DNA of 17,295 nt from Desulfobacteraceae bacterium (GTDB lineage: Bacteria > Desulfobacterota > Desulfobacteria > Desulfobacterales > Desulfobacteraceae): the NCBI GenBank assembly GCA_024225895.1, contig JAAEMC010000580.1, positions 1 through 17,295 of the forward strand, written 5' to 3'. The notes under the pieces were generated by a model that saw only the letters and a list, made by a program, of their open reading frames with translations, did no database searches and was not told the DNA's origin. Both the position numbers and the translations under genes were made by a program. Numbering within the stretch: position 1 is the stretch's first letter; every line of letters begins with the position of its first letter. This document shows, piece by piece, positions 1 to 7,581 of this stretch.

Positions 1-783
1 CTGGGGAGCCGTTGTTGATGCAATTATTTTTACGGCAAAGGGTTTGCTTTGCATTTCCTGTTTGGTCACAGCGGTTTCATAGGTGTCGCAATCCAGGAGT
101 GCCAGGCTGGACAGAAGATCTGAAAGGACTTCCTTGTCAAGTATGCTTCCATCTTCAAACGCCCATTGCTTTTTTACTGAATCCTCTTTGGATTCTTTTT
201 CATTGGCGACCAGTTTTTTTGTAATACCGTCTTTTTCAAGTGTCAGAGTTGTGATGTCCGGTTCCTTGAATTCAAGGACTTTTTTATCCCTGAAATCATC
301 CACACTTTTATCAAAGTGGCTTCTGAAATTTTCATTGGCATGGTAGACATTCTTATCATCTGTCAGTTTGACAAAGGTGTGGTTATAGGTAGGGGCGGTT
401 TTACCAATATCAAATGCCAGAAGTATTGCCCCATCCCCTAAGGCAGTGGCCTTAATTGTTTTTGATTCATCCAGTTCATACCGCTTGAAATCTTCTTTTT
501 CAGAGACAAGTGCTGATAATTTCAAGGTAGAAAATAAATCCAGCATGTCGTTAACCCGGGACATGTTTGCCGGATATTTTTTGTCGGTGAGCGTCCAGGT
601 TTCCCCTTGTTTGGTAAACTCTATTTTTTTGCCTTCTTTTTCAACGGCAAGGGCTGTAATTTTTGATTTGTCTATTTTCGTAATCTCAGGAAGTAAATAA
701 TTATCCTGGTTTCCCTTGTGGAAAAAAAGATAGGCACTCAGCACGAGAATAACAACAGCCAGTATCAGATATTCTTTTTTCAT
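1..783 (-). CDS. DUF4340 domain-containing protein (C-terminus outside window)
   Basis: An open frame runs from an ATG at 783 to the window edge without a stop: 261 residues, C-terminus missing. The N-terminus is a single membrane anchor (MKKEYLILAVVILVLSAYLF), and the rest is a soluble domain presumably outside the membrane. Features I associate with DUF4340 are an early WTLTDKKYPAN stretch, VYHANENFRSHFDK, and 'FRDKKVLEF' leading into a second, similar beta-rich unit that begins ITTLTLEKDG. It starts 17 nt after the GldG-like gene with an AAAGGA site, so it is the last visible gene of the ABC operon. DUF4340 proteins commonly sit beside GldA/F/G-like exporters. Their biochemical role is unknown, and an extracytoplasmic accessory of the exporter is the natural inference. 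Family assignment is fairly secure; function is not. Confidence 0.85.
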   Translation of the reverse strand, partial: MKKEYLILAVVILVLSAYLFFHKGNQDNYLLPEITKIDKSKITALAVEKEGKKIEFTKQGETWTLTDKKYPANMSRVNDMLDLFSTLKLSALVSEKEDFKRYELDESKTIKATALGDGAILLAFDIGKTAPTYNHTFVKLTDDKNVYHANENFRSHFDKSVDDFRDKKVLEFKEPDITTLTLEKDGITKKLVANEKESKEDSVKKQWAFEDGSILDKEVLSDLLSSLALLDCDTYETAVTKQEMQSKPFAVKIIASTTAPQ

Positions 784-800
784 TGATTTTTTTCCTTTTC

Positions 801-2981
801 TTACTCACTGAATAGCTTTGATATTTTTTTCTTTTTGGCATTCCTTCTGATCAGCACCCCAAACCCGAACAGGATAACAAGGCAGGGAAGGGCGGCAATG
901 TTAAAGGCCTTGATCAGCCCTCTTTTAAAGGGGGTTGTGACTTCAAGGGGATTTAACCTTTGCTGTTTGCTGCGCATCAGGGCAATCTGATCTTCATTGT
1001 TCAGATGATCCAGCACATTTAAAATAAAGGTGGCATTGGTGGTTCTGCCTTCCGGGTCCAGCATGTTGTCCTGGAGTACCTGGGAGCAGGCCAGTACGAA
1101 TATTTTGGCTGGTTTTGAGGTCTCAATAAGGGATGTCTTGGCTACCACACCTTCCAAGGTTTTGGCTTGGGCGGTCTCTTTTTCATCACCTTCTTTAAGG
1201 TCTTTTTCCCCCATTTCCTTTTGGGGAATTTTTTTGCCTTTAAAGTAACTGGTAAACGAGCCTTCCAGAATATAGGCCAGGTCATAGGCCTTCATTTCAT
1301 CTTCTGCCTCCGGCGGATAGATCATCATGGGATTTAGGTTGATGGTCTTTTCCATGAGCCAGGCCTCATCGGATGAGGATAAGAGTTTTGTGGCAGAAAC
1401 CTTGTGCTGCTTGATATTTTCCGGCTCAAGCTCCACCGGAGATATCTGCATGGCCACAAGCCCTTTGATATTTTTCATGAATCCGGGTTCGGTGTTGATG
1501 GATTTTTCTTTGAGCATGGGGGCAAAATAGATGCTTTGTTCCCGGCTGCCGCCCTGGGTCTGGGAAGCATCATGCTTGTAACATTGTTTATCCAGGACAT
1601 AGGCCTCTTTAATTTTGATCCCGTAATGGGACAAAAGTTTTTCAAGACCTGTGTCAATTGGTTTGTATTGGGGCGGCATGCCCATCATGCCCTGCTGGGG
1701 AAGGATTTCATTAAAGGCATCATAGAAAAGGGCAAGATTGGTACCTTTCATCAGGGCCTGATCAATCTTAAAGAGATCGTAATCTGTGAATTTTTCCGTG
1801 GGCCTGGCAATAATCAGGCTGTTGAGCCCGTCTGGGATGGGTTCTTTTTTTAGACTGATGCTCTTAATGGAATAGCGTTGGGAAACCAAGCTGTTAAAGA
1901 CCCGCATACCACCGCCCGGCCGTCCCTGCATCATGGCCATCCGGTCCGGCATGAGCATGTGGGTGCCATGGTCGGCCAGAAAACCAATATCCTGGTTAAT
2001 ACCGATCATTCGTTCCATTATCAGGTTCAGTTCATCGTCCAGCCCTTCGGGATCAGCCATCTGGTAGGTAGTGCCGATAATAGGCAGTTCAACGGATGAA
2101 ATAAGCGGGATGGTTCTGGACTGGTCCTTGAATTCAATAATCATTCCTGCGGCACCAATGCCGGCATTGATTTTTTTATCGGGTATGGCAGGCCAGGACA
2201 AGGACATGATATCATGCTTTTTGTTCAAGGCCTCCAATTTCTTTTTGTCACTCAGATCCAAGTGTTTGAATTCAATGATCCCTAAACTTTTATCATTGAG
2301 TTTAGCTATCACTTCTTTGATCCTGCCGGATAATTTGGGCAGGTTATCCAGTCCGATCAACGGGGCAATAGTGTTTAAAGAAGAGGAGAGGTACATGGTG
2401 ATTTTGATTTTTTCATCCAGGCTCAAAAAGGCACTGACCTTGTTGTTTAATTTCTGGATAGCGGTGGTAATTTTATACTCCAGACCGTTGGTGGAAGTAA
2501 TGGTAGGTATTTTTTCTATCAGATCACCATGGATGATGACAAGTCCCATGTATGCATTTTTGAATTTGACCTCATCATCTTCCAGTATCCGGATTTGAAC
2601 AGGGGTGATGCCGTAATTGCTGGCCATTTCCCGGTTTTCATCTGCTTTGCTGGTGAGAGTTCCTTCTTCAGGGGTGACATTATAGAAGGTATAATTAAAC
2701 TGCTTGCCGGCCCTGGCTGCATATTCCTGCATCAGGTCCCGCAGATACCGTTCAGTATTGTTGTGGGGTGCGGGCAGATCCATTGAAAAAAAGACCTTGA
2801 TGCTCAACGGCTCTGAAAGGGTTTTTACCACTTGCTGGCTGGCATCGGATAATGAATAGATTTTGCTCGCCGTAAGGTCCAGTCTGAAAAAGAGCGTAAC
2901 TCCCACAATATTGATCAAAACGATGATCACGCTGTATAAAATGAATTTAAAATAATTCTCTTTGTTTATAAAGTTTCCCAT
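801..2981 (-). CDS. GldG-like ABC transporter auxiliary protein
   Basis: This 726-residue protein has one N-terminal membrane helix (about residues 12-32), a very long extracytoplasmic middle and one C-terminal helix (about 690-711) followed by a lysine-rich tail. The start of the soluble part (LTASKIYSLSDASQQVVKTL, then 'PLSIKVFFS', then 'YLRDLMQEYA') is typical of the GldG/ABC_transp_aux family. The middle holds Met/Gly/Pro-rich loops near the MMGMPPQ segment and a charged linker near EKDLKEGDEKE. The ATG at 2981 has a strong AAGGAG site 5 nt upstream. It lies 9 nt after the permease gene and 17 nt before the DUF4340 gene. In Bacteroidetes, GldA-GldF-GldG support gliding. Here the family probably forms an exporter or envelope complex with an unknown substrate, since no other gliding genes are seen. 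Confidence 0.88.
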   Translation of the reverse strand: MGNFINKENYFKFILYSVIIVLINIVGVTLFFRLDLTASKIYSLSDASQQVVKTLSEPLSIKVFFSMDLPAPHNNTERYLRDLMQEYAARAGKQFNYTFYNVTPEEGTLTSKADENREMASNYGITPVQIRILEDDEVKFKNAYMGLVIIHGDLIEKIPTITSTNGLEYKITTAIQKLNNKVSAFLSLDEKIKITMYLSSSLNTIAPLIGLDNLPKLSGRIKEVIAKLNDKSLGIIEFKHLDLSDKKKLEALNKKHDIMSLSWPAIPDKKINAGIGAAGMIIEFKDQSRTIPLISSVELPIIGTTYQMADPEGLDDELNLIMERMIGINQDIGFLADHGTHMLMPDRMAMMQGRPGGGMRVFNSLVSQRYSIKSISLKKEPIPDGLNSLIIARPTEKFTDYDLFKIDQALMKGTNLALFYDAFNEILPQQGMMGMPPQYKPIDTGLEKLLSHYGIKIKEAYVLDKQCYKHDASQTQGGSREQSIYFAPMLKEKSINTEPGFMKNIKGLVAMQISPVELEPENIKQHKVSATKLLSSSDEAWLMEKTINLNPMMIYPPEAEDEMKAYDLAYILEGSFTSYFKGKKIPQKEMGEKDLKEGDEKETAQAKTLEGVVAKTSLIETSKPAKIFVLACSQVLQDNMLDPEGRTTNATFILNVLDHLNNEDQIALMRSKQQRLNPLEVTTPFKRGLIKAFNIAALPCLVILFGFGVLIRRNAKKKKISKLFSE

Positions 2982-2990
2982 TGCTGCTCC

Positions 2991-3695
2991 TTAGTTCTTT
3001 TCATGCATCACAAGATAGGTTGAAAAAATGAAAATGAAGATCACGCTGATAAAGTAGATGATATCCCTGGAATCAATGATCCCTTTGGAAATATTGTTAA
3101 AATGGGAACTGGCCCCGATGTGCTGGATAACTGCCAGCAGTTTGGCCGGCATGAAAAAGAGCATCCGGTCCAAAATGGTAAGCGTAAAACAGAAAGCACA
3201 CCCGATAATAAAAGCAATGATCTGGTTCCGGGTCAAAGAAGATGCAAAAATACCAATACTGCAATAGGCGGCTGCCAGGCAGATGGCCCCTAAATATCCT
3301 CCGATTACAGGGCCCGGGTCAATTTCGCCGATAAAGGCAATAAAGATGGGGTAGGAAAGGGTGGGCAGCAGCATGGCCATACTGAACAAGGTGGCTGCCG
3401 CAAATTTGCCCAGGGCAATGTCTTTGAAGGAGACCGGCAGGGTCAAAAGGGTTTCATAGGAGCCTACATTTTTTTCTTCTGCAAAAAGGCGCATGGTTAT
3501 AGCAGGGATGATAAAGGAAAATGTTATGGGCAGAAGGGAAAAGAAATCCCTTAAATCCGCACGGTCATAAATAAAAAAGGTGGAAAAGAAAAACCACCCC
3601 GTGACAATGAGAAAAAGGGAAATTACAATATAGGCAATGGGCGAGATGAAATAGTCTTTGAATTCTTTAATGGCAATGGTTTTAATTTGTGTCAT
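2991..3695 (-). CDS. ABC-2 type permease, GldF-like
   Basis: This 234-residue integral membrane protein has about six hydrophobic helices: two near residues 17-42 and 53-70, several between 100 and 190, and one at the C-terminus (FISVIFIFIFSTYLVMH). The opening (IAIKEFKDYFISPIAYIVIS) and the 'AITMRLFAEEKNVGSYETLLTLPVS' region, which has the conserved R..AEE..G..E.L...P pattern, mark the ABC-2/GldF permease family. The ATG at 3695 is preceded by a GGAGGA site lying inside the end of the ATPase gene, and the ATPase stop is only 3 nt upstream, so translation is probably coupled. It should form the membrane channel for the ATPase at 3699-4643, with the GldG-like protein as partner. The substrate cannot be read from sequence. 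Confidence 0.88.
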   Translation of the reverse strand: MTQIKTIAIKEFKDYFISPIAYIVISLFLIVTGWFFFSTFFIYDRADLRDFFSLLPITFSFIIPAITMRLFAEEKNVGSYETLLTLPVSFKDIALGKFAAATLFSMAMLLPTLSYPIFIAFIGEIDPGPVIGGYLGAICLAAAYCSIGIFASSLTRNQIIAFIIGCAFCFTLTILDRMLFFMPAKLLAVIQHIGASSHFNNISKGIIDSRDIIYFISVIFIFIFSTYLVMHEKN

Positions 3696-3698
3696 TTC

Positions 3699-4643
3699 TT
3701 ATGCGTCCTCCCTTGTCAGATCCTGAAAGATTTTTTCAAGGGCCTGGGTTTCCTTGTTCAGCTCGGTGAGAATCCAGTCGGTTTTTTTGACGGCAAGGTA
3801 GATATCTTTTCGTAGGTCATGCTCATTTAAAGTGGTGATCTCAAATGAGGCCTCCTCTTTGCTGGCTGAAGGTACCGGCTTGATTTCAAGTTCCGGCGAG
3901 ATGTTTTTCAATAGTGCCAGGGCTTCATCCTCGGGAGCATCACACAAGGTCAGGCGGATGATTGAATCCTTTTTTACGCTTTGTTTTAAGTTCTTTGTGG
4001 AGTCGTGGGCCACAATTTTGCCTTTATTGATAATGGCAATCCTATCACAGGTGGCCTCTGCCTCGCTTAAAATATGGGTGGAAAAAACAATGGTTTTTTC
4101 TTTTCCAATGGCCTTTATAATGTCCCTGATTTCTGCAATCTGATTGGGATCCAGGCCCGAGGTGGGTTCATCCAGGATGAGGATCTCAGGATCGGTCATC
4201 ATGGCATGGGCAAGCCCTACCCGCTGCTTGAGACCCTTGGACAGGGTTGAAATGGGTTTGTCCATAATACCGGAAAGCCCGCACAATTTTGACAACTCCT
4301 TAAATCGCTCCAGCCTTTTTTCTTCAGTATCGATCCCTTTTATTTTAGCTACATATTCTAAATAATCATACACCAGCATATTGTAATAAAGGGGGGCTGA
4401 TTCAGGCAGGTACCCGATCAGGGATTTGATTTTAATGGTATCATCAGGCATTAAAAGGTCTTTGACTTTAATGGTACCTTGGGTGGGTTTGAAATAACCG
4501 GTCAGCATCCTTAGCGTGGTGGTCTTGCCGGCGCCGTTCGGTCCTAAGAGACCTAAAATTTCCCCTTTGGGAATAGTCAGGCTGATTCTGTCCACCGCAC
4601 AAAAGTCGTTATAGAATTTGGTTAGATTCTGAACTTCAATCAA
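3699..4643 (-). CDS. ABC transporter ATP-binding protein, GldA-like
   Basis: This 314-residue cytoplasmic ATPase has Walker A GPNGAGKTT (residues 34-42), an ABC signature LSKGLKQR (134-141), Walker B ILILDEP (154-160) and the H-loop histidine in STHILSEAE (H190). The LSKG form of the signature, in place of LSGG, is common in GldA-type drug/lipid exporter ATPases. About 90 residues after the ATPase core form an accessory C-terminal domain. The frame begins at TTG (4643) with an AAGGAG site 6 nt upstream and no in-frame ATG nearby, so a TTG start is preferred. It follows the RHH-like gene by 41 nt and precedes the permease by 3 nt, which suggests that all are on one transcript. It energises the Gld-type export complex encoded downstream. 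Confidence 0.9.
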   Translation of the reverse strand: MIEVQNLTKFYNDFCAVDRISLTIPKGEILGLLGPNGAGKTTTLRMLTGYFKPTQGTIKVKDLLMPDDTIKIKSLIGYLPESAPLYYNMLVYDYLEYVAKIKGIDTEEKRLERFKELSKLCGLSGIMDKPISTLSKGLKQRVGLAHAMMTDPEILILDEPTSGLDPNQIAEIRDIIKAIGKEKTIVFSTHILSEAEATCDRIAIINKGKIVAHDSTKNLKQSVKKDSIIRLTLCDAPEDEALALLKNISPELEIKPVPSASKEEASFEITTLNEHDLRKDIYLAVKKTDWILTELNKETQALEKIFQDLTREDA

Positions 4644-4684
4644 TGCGTTCTCCTTTACTCTTTGATAAGGTTTTTATATGTGTA

Positions 4685-5260
4685 TTAGAAATCTTCTATC
4701 ACTCTGCTTTTTTCAATGTAATCGTCTATTTCCGCCCGGGATTTTTCGCAGGCAAATACCGCCTTTTCCAAGCGGCGGCAGAAGGGGTCATTTTCTCCTA
4801 AAATATTTCTTGCCTTTGTTAAAAATAAAATTCCCTGATCAAAATGGGAATTCAAATATCTTTGCAATTTTTTACGTTCTTCATGCCGGATTTTTTCAGC
4901 ATCAATCAAAGACTCAAGTTTTTGAATGGAGTATTCAACCAAGGCGTCTCTGGGTTTTCCATGGGCCTGTGAACTGGCTTCAAGTGCATCAATGGTTCTC
5001 CTGCTGATCACAAAGGTTTTTTGTATCCTGGGGATTTTTTTGAACTGCCGGACCTGGATATTTTTGGCCAGGGTGTTCAGGGCATCTAAATCTTCTATGA
5101 TATGATCAAACAAAGATTTTTGTTTAATGCCCATGTGAATTGCCACAAGACCGATGGCGTCAATGGCTTTTTGAGAAAGCTTGAATGTGGCCCTTACCGA
5201 TTGTTTCCCCCTAAGATCGAAGAGGGAAGATCCCGGAAATTGATCCTCAATTTTTGACAT
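4685..5260 (-). CDS. Tandem ribbon-helix-helix-like protein, putative regulator
   Basis: I do not recognise this 191-residue protein as a named family. The open frame extends to 5305, but the ATG at 5260 has a strong AGGAGG site 5 nt upstream and is chosen. Residues 22-61 and 79-118 are an internal duplication: 11 of 40 positions are identical without gaps, sharing TF-x-[LI]-S, IDA, a G and three spaced leucines. Each unit reads as a short beta strand, a helix, a turn and a second helix, the outline of ribbon-helix-helix DNA-binding domains. Two in one chain would make a pseudo-dimer. The C-terminal 70 residues are charged and helical with two cysteines. It is first in the same-strand cluster with the GldA/F/G-like exporter, so a role as its regulator is plausible. 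The DNA-binding role is inferred from pattern only. Confidence 0.6.
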   Translation of the reverse strand: MSKIEDQFPGSSLFDLRGKQSVRATFKLSQKAIDAIGLVAIHMGIKQKSLFDHIIEDLDALNTLAKNIQVRQFKKIPRIQKTFVISRRTIDALEASSQAHGKPRDALVEYSIQKLESLIDAEKIRHEERKKLQRYLNSHFDQGILFLTKARNILGENDPFCRRLEKAVFACEKSRAEIDDYIEKSRVIEDF

Positions 5261-5314
5261 AAGCGCCTCCTTTGCGGAGCAGGGCATTATTAAGTTTAAT
5301 ATCACTAAAATAGT

Positions 5315-5343
5315 AATATATTATTGATCAGATTCTATTACAA
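5315..5343 (-). promoter_or_regulatory. Candidate promoter of the RHH/ABC exporter cluster
   Basis: Read on the minus strand, TTGTAA (5343-5338) and TATATT (5320-5315) are separated by exactly 17 nt, matching sigma-70 -35 and -10 boxes at 4/6 and 5/6 positions. Transcription would begin near 5308, about 48 nt before the ATG at 5260. The -10 box sits in a perfect palindrome, TAATATATTA (5314-5323), which could serve as an operator, for instance for the RHH-like product itself. The rest of the gap to the bioN stop at 5530 is AT-rich, and I see no gene or convincing terminator in it. Confidence 0.45.
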
Positions 5344-5529
5344 TAAATTATAATAACGGGCAAGAAAAAATAAAGAGGTATAGTGATTACCAAATAATAA
5401 TTTTTCAAATAACTAAACAGCGTATAACAATCGCCAAAAACCCGGTTCATAAATTCAAAGATTTTAAGTCAAACGTCTCAATTTTGTTTTAACGCAATAT
5501 ATTTATGACATTTTGGTAAAAAGGGGATT

Positions 5530-6285
5530 TCAATACAGTACCAAACAAGCTGATAGGACAAGGCCGCCTATGAAAAACAATCCCTCTTTTCCGGACAAGT
5601 GAAATTCAGGATCGGTCCTGTCCTCATCATAACATCTTGCTTCCATGGCAAATGCCAGGTTGTCTGCTGATACAAATGTCTTTTTCAACAAAGGAATAGA
5701 CAGCCGGACAATTTTTTTTACAGGGTTTTTGTTAAGGTTTCCCAAACGCGCTTTCTGGGCATCGGAAACCTGGTTTGCCTGCCTTAATATCAAGGGAAGA
5801 AAGGTTAAGGCAAGGCTGACCATGACGGCCACCCTCTTTTCCGGCACAAAGGGGACTGGTTTTAAAAGCCATTGAATTGCATTTTTCAAGGAGGCCGGCC
5901 GGGTGGTTATTGAAAAGAGGATACCGGCCATCATTATGGTAAAAAATCTGGATACCATAAGCGCCCCATCTGTCATACCCTGTTTGGTAACAGAAATATC
6001 AAACAGGGTGAAAACCGGATCGCCTGGCAAAGCCACTGATCTGGAAATAAACATCAGAACCAGAAGCAGGAGAAAAAAGGCTAAGCCTGACAAATTTTTT
6101 AAAAGGTTTATTCTGCAGTTGATAAAAAAGAAGATCAACACAAAAATAAAAAGAAAAACAGAGGAAAAGTGTGCTTTAAAAATGCAAATGCTGGTCAGGC
6201 AAAGCAGGATGAATTTACATCTGACATCTAATAGATGCAGCAGGGAATCGCCTTTTCGGTATGTAAAAAGGGTTAATTCTGCCAT
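5530..6285 (-). CDS. bioN: ECF transporter transmembrane component, BioN/EcfT family
   Basis: This 251-residue membrane protein has about five hydrophobic segments (roughly 25-58, 66-82, 113-126, 151-167 and 236-250). It carries two cytoplasmic coupling helices, marked by 'SDAQKARL' (ARL at 179-181) and 'AFAMEARCY' (ARC at 216-218). These positions correspond to the two Ala-Arg-Gly motifs of EcfT proteins that dock on the ATPases. In both, the glycine is replaced, while Ala-Arg is kept. The ATG at 6285 lies inside bioM (13-nt overlap), so translation is coupled. With bioM and bioY it completes a biotin ECF importer. CbiQ and other EcfT proteins are similar, and the biotin assignment rests on the neighbours. 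It is the last gene of the operon. Confidence 0.88.
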   Translation of the reverse strand: MAELTLFTYRKGDSLLHLLDVRCKFILLCLTSICIFKAHFSSVFLFIFVLIFFFINCRINLLKNLSGLAFFLLLLVLMFISRSVALPGDPVFTLFDISVTKQGMTDGALMVSRFFTIMMAGILFSITTRPASLKNAIQWLLKPVPFVPEKRVAVMVSLALTFLPLILRQANQVSDAQKARLGNLNKNPVKKIVRLSIPLLKKTFVSADNLAFAMEARCYDEDRTDPEFHLSGKEGLFFIGGLVLSACLVLY

Positions 6286-7028
6286 GGTTGTATTCCGAAT
6301 CCCAGCCGTGAAGAGCAGGGTTCTTTGATCCCGAATCGTTCCAATGTTTTCACCAGATCTTTAGGGGGACCGTCCTTTTTTATCCGGCCGTCTTCCATGA
6401 TGATCAGCCGTGTTGCATGGGCAATGATGGCTTCCATGTTATGGGCAGCCACTATTATTGTGCGGCCGGACTCGTGCAGATCAATCAGGATTTCAAGAAT
6501 GCTGAGAGTCCCGGGATAATCCAGGTTGGAAAAGGGTTCGTCAAAAAGGATGATGTCCGGCTCCATGACCAGGATGCCTGCAATGGCAAGTTTCCTTTTT
6601 TCTCCGCCCGAGAGGGTTGCCGGGCTCCGGTCTTTAAGATGGTCAAGATGGAGCTGTTTTAAAACCTGCATCACTTTTTTGGTGATATACTGCCTTTCTA
6701 TCTTTAAGTTTTCCAGACCAAAGGCCACTTCGTCAAAGACCGTATCACCCACGATCTGGGTGTCTGCATCCTGGAAAATCATGCCGATTTTTTTGCGGGC
6801 AAGATTGATATCCTTAAATATGGAATTTCCGTTAAGTGTTATTTTTCCTGAAGACGGATGTAAAAGTCCGTTAAAGTGGCGGATAAGGGTGGTCTTTCCG
6901 GAACCATTTCTTCCAGCCAGTATGATAAACTCTTCTGGATCAATGCAAAGGCAGATATCCCGGATACCGCAAGTCCCGTCTGAAAAGCTGTGGTTAAGAT
7001 TTTCTATTTTAATCAGTGGTGTTTTCAC
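6273..7028 (-). CDS. bioM: Biotin ECF transporter ATPase BioM
   Basis: This 251-residue ATPase has Walker A GRNGSGKTT (residues 39-47), a Q-loop in MIFQDADTQIVGDTVFDEVA, signature LSGGEKRK (139-146), Walker B IILFDEPFSNLD (from 159) and the H-loop in AAHNMEA (H196). The DADTQ-x-V..TV.DEVAFG.EN stretch is characteristic of ECF-type rather than ordinary importer ATPases. The start is GTG at 7028, overlapping the bioY TAG stop by one base (TAGTG), which indicates translational coupling. A single ATPase gene suggests a BioM homodimer rather than the EcfA/EcfA' pair. It drives biotin uptake with BioN and BioY. Confidence 0.9.
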   Translation of the reverse strand: MKTPLIKIENLNHSFSDGTCGIRDICLCIDPEEFIILAGRNGSGKTTLIRHFNGLLHPSSGKITLNGNSIFKDINLARKKIGMIFQDADTQIVGDTVFDEVAFGLENLKIERQYITKKVMQVLKQLHLDHLKDRSPATLSGGEKRKLAIAGILVMEPDIILFDEPFSNLDYPGTLSILEILIDLHESGRTIIVAAHNMEAIIAHATRLIIMEDGRIKKDGPPKDLVKTLERFGIKEPCSSRLGFGIQPWQN

Positions 7029-7579
7029 TATGCTGTTTTGTTTTGGGGCTGTAAGGTGACCACTGGTTTCAGCATTCTGGCAATCATTGCCGCAGCTATA
7101 ACTTTAACGCAATCGCCAATAATAAAAGGATACATACCTGCTGCAAAAGCTTTTGTCCACGTCATGGAAAAGGCGAATTTGAGCCAGGGGACTCCCAGGG
7201 CGTAAATAATCACTGAACCCGCAACCATGGCAATAACATTACCGCTGAACTTTTGCCCCAATATTTTGGAAATGCTTGCCGTGGCAACTACAGCCGGAAG
7301 ATAGGCAATAAGGTAACCGCCTGTGGGGCCTAAGATCCATCCAATCCCTGAATGACCGCCTGAAAATACCGGCAGACCGCAAATGCCTATGAAAAGGTAG
7401 ATGGCCACACAGGCCAGACCCCATACAGGGCCCAGAATAATACCGGCCAAAAGGACAAACATATTCTGAAGCACAATGGGTATAGGGCCGATGGGTATGT
7501 GAATAAAAGCACCAATGGCGATCAGCGCTACAAATAGGGCGGCATATACGGTCATTCTTAACTGGTTTGGTTTGTTCAT
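7028..7579 (-). CDS. bioY: Biotin transporter substrate-binding component BioY
   Basis: This is the S-component of the biotin ECF importer: a 183-residue membrane protein with about six helices. Family hallmarks are 'IPIGPIPIVLQNMFVLLAG', 'ILGPVWGL', 'GLPVFSGG' and 'GPTGGYLIAY', the core that binds biotin. The frame is open up to 7603, but the ATG at 7579 has an AAGGAG site 5-6 nt upstream and begins MNKPNQLR. This start lies 2 nt after the birA stop, whereas the longer version would overlap birA. The C-terminus overlaps the bioM GTG by one base. Gene order birA-bioY-bioM-bioN makes the operon a dedicated, self-regulated biotin uptake module. Confidence 0.93.
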   Translation of the reverse strand: MNKPNQLRMTVYAALFVALIAIGAFIHIPIGPIPIVLQNMFVLLAGIILGPVWGLACVAIYLFIGICGLPVFSGGHSGIGWILGPTGGYLIAYLPAVVATASISKILGQKFSGNVIAMVAGSVIIYALGVPWLKFAFSMTWTKAFAAGMYPFIIGDCVKVIAAAMIARMLKPVVTLQPQNKTA

Positions 7580-7581
7580 GG

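Noticed and set aside
2071..2598. 175-residue plus-strand ORF
   Set aside because: It lies entirely antisense to the GldG-like gene and reads as a codon-bias shadow.
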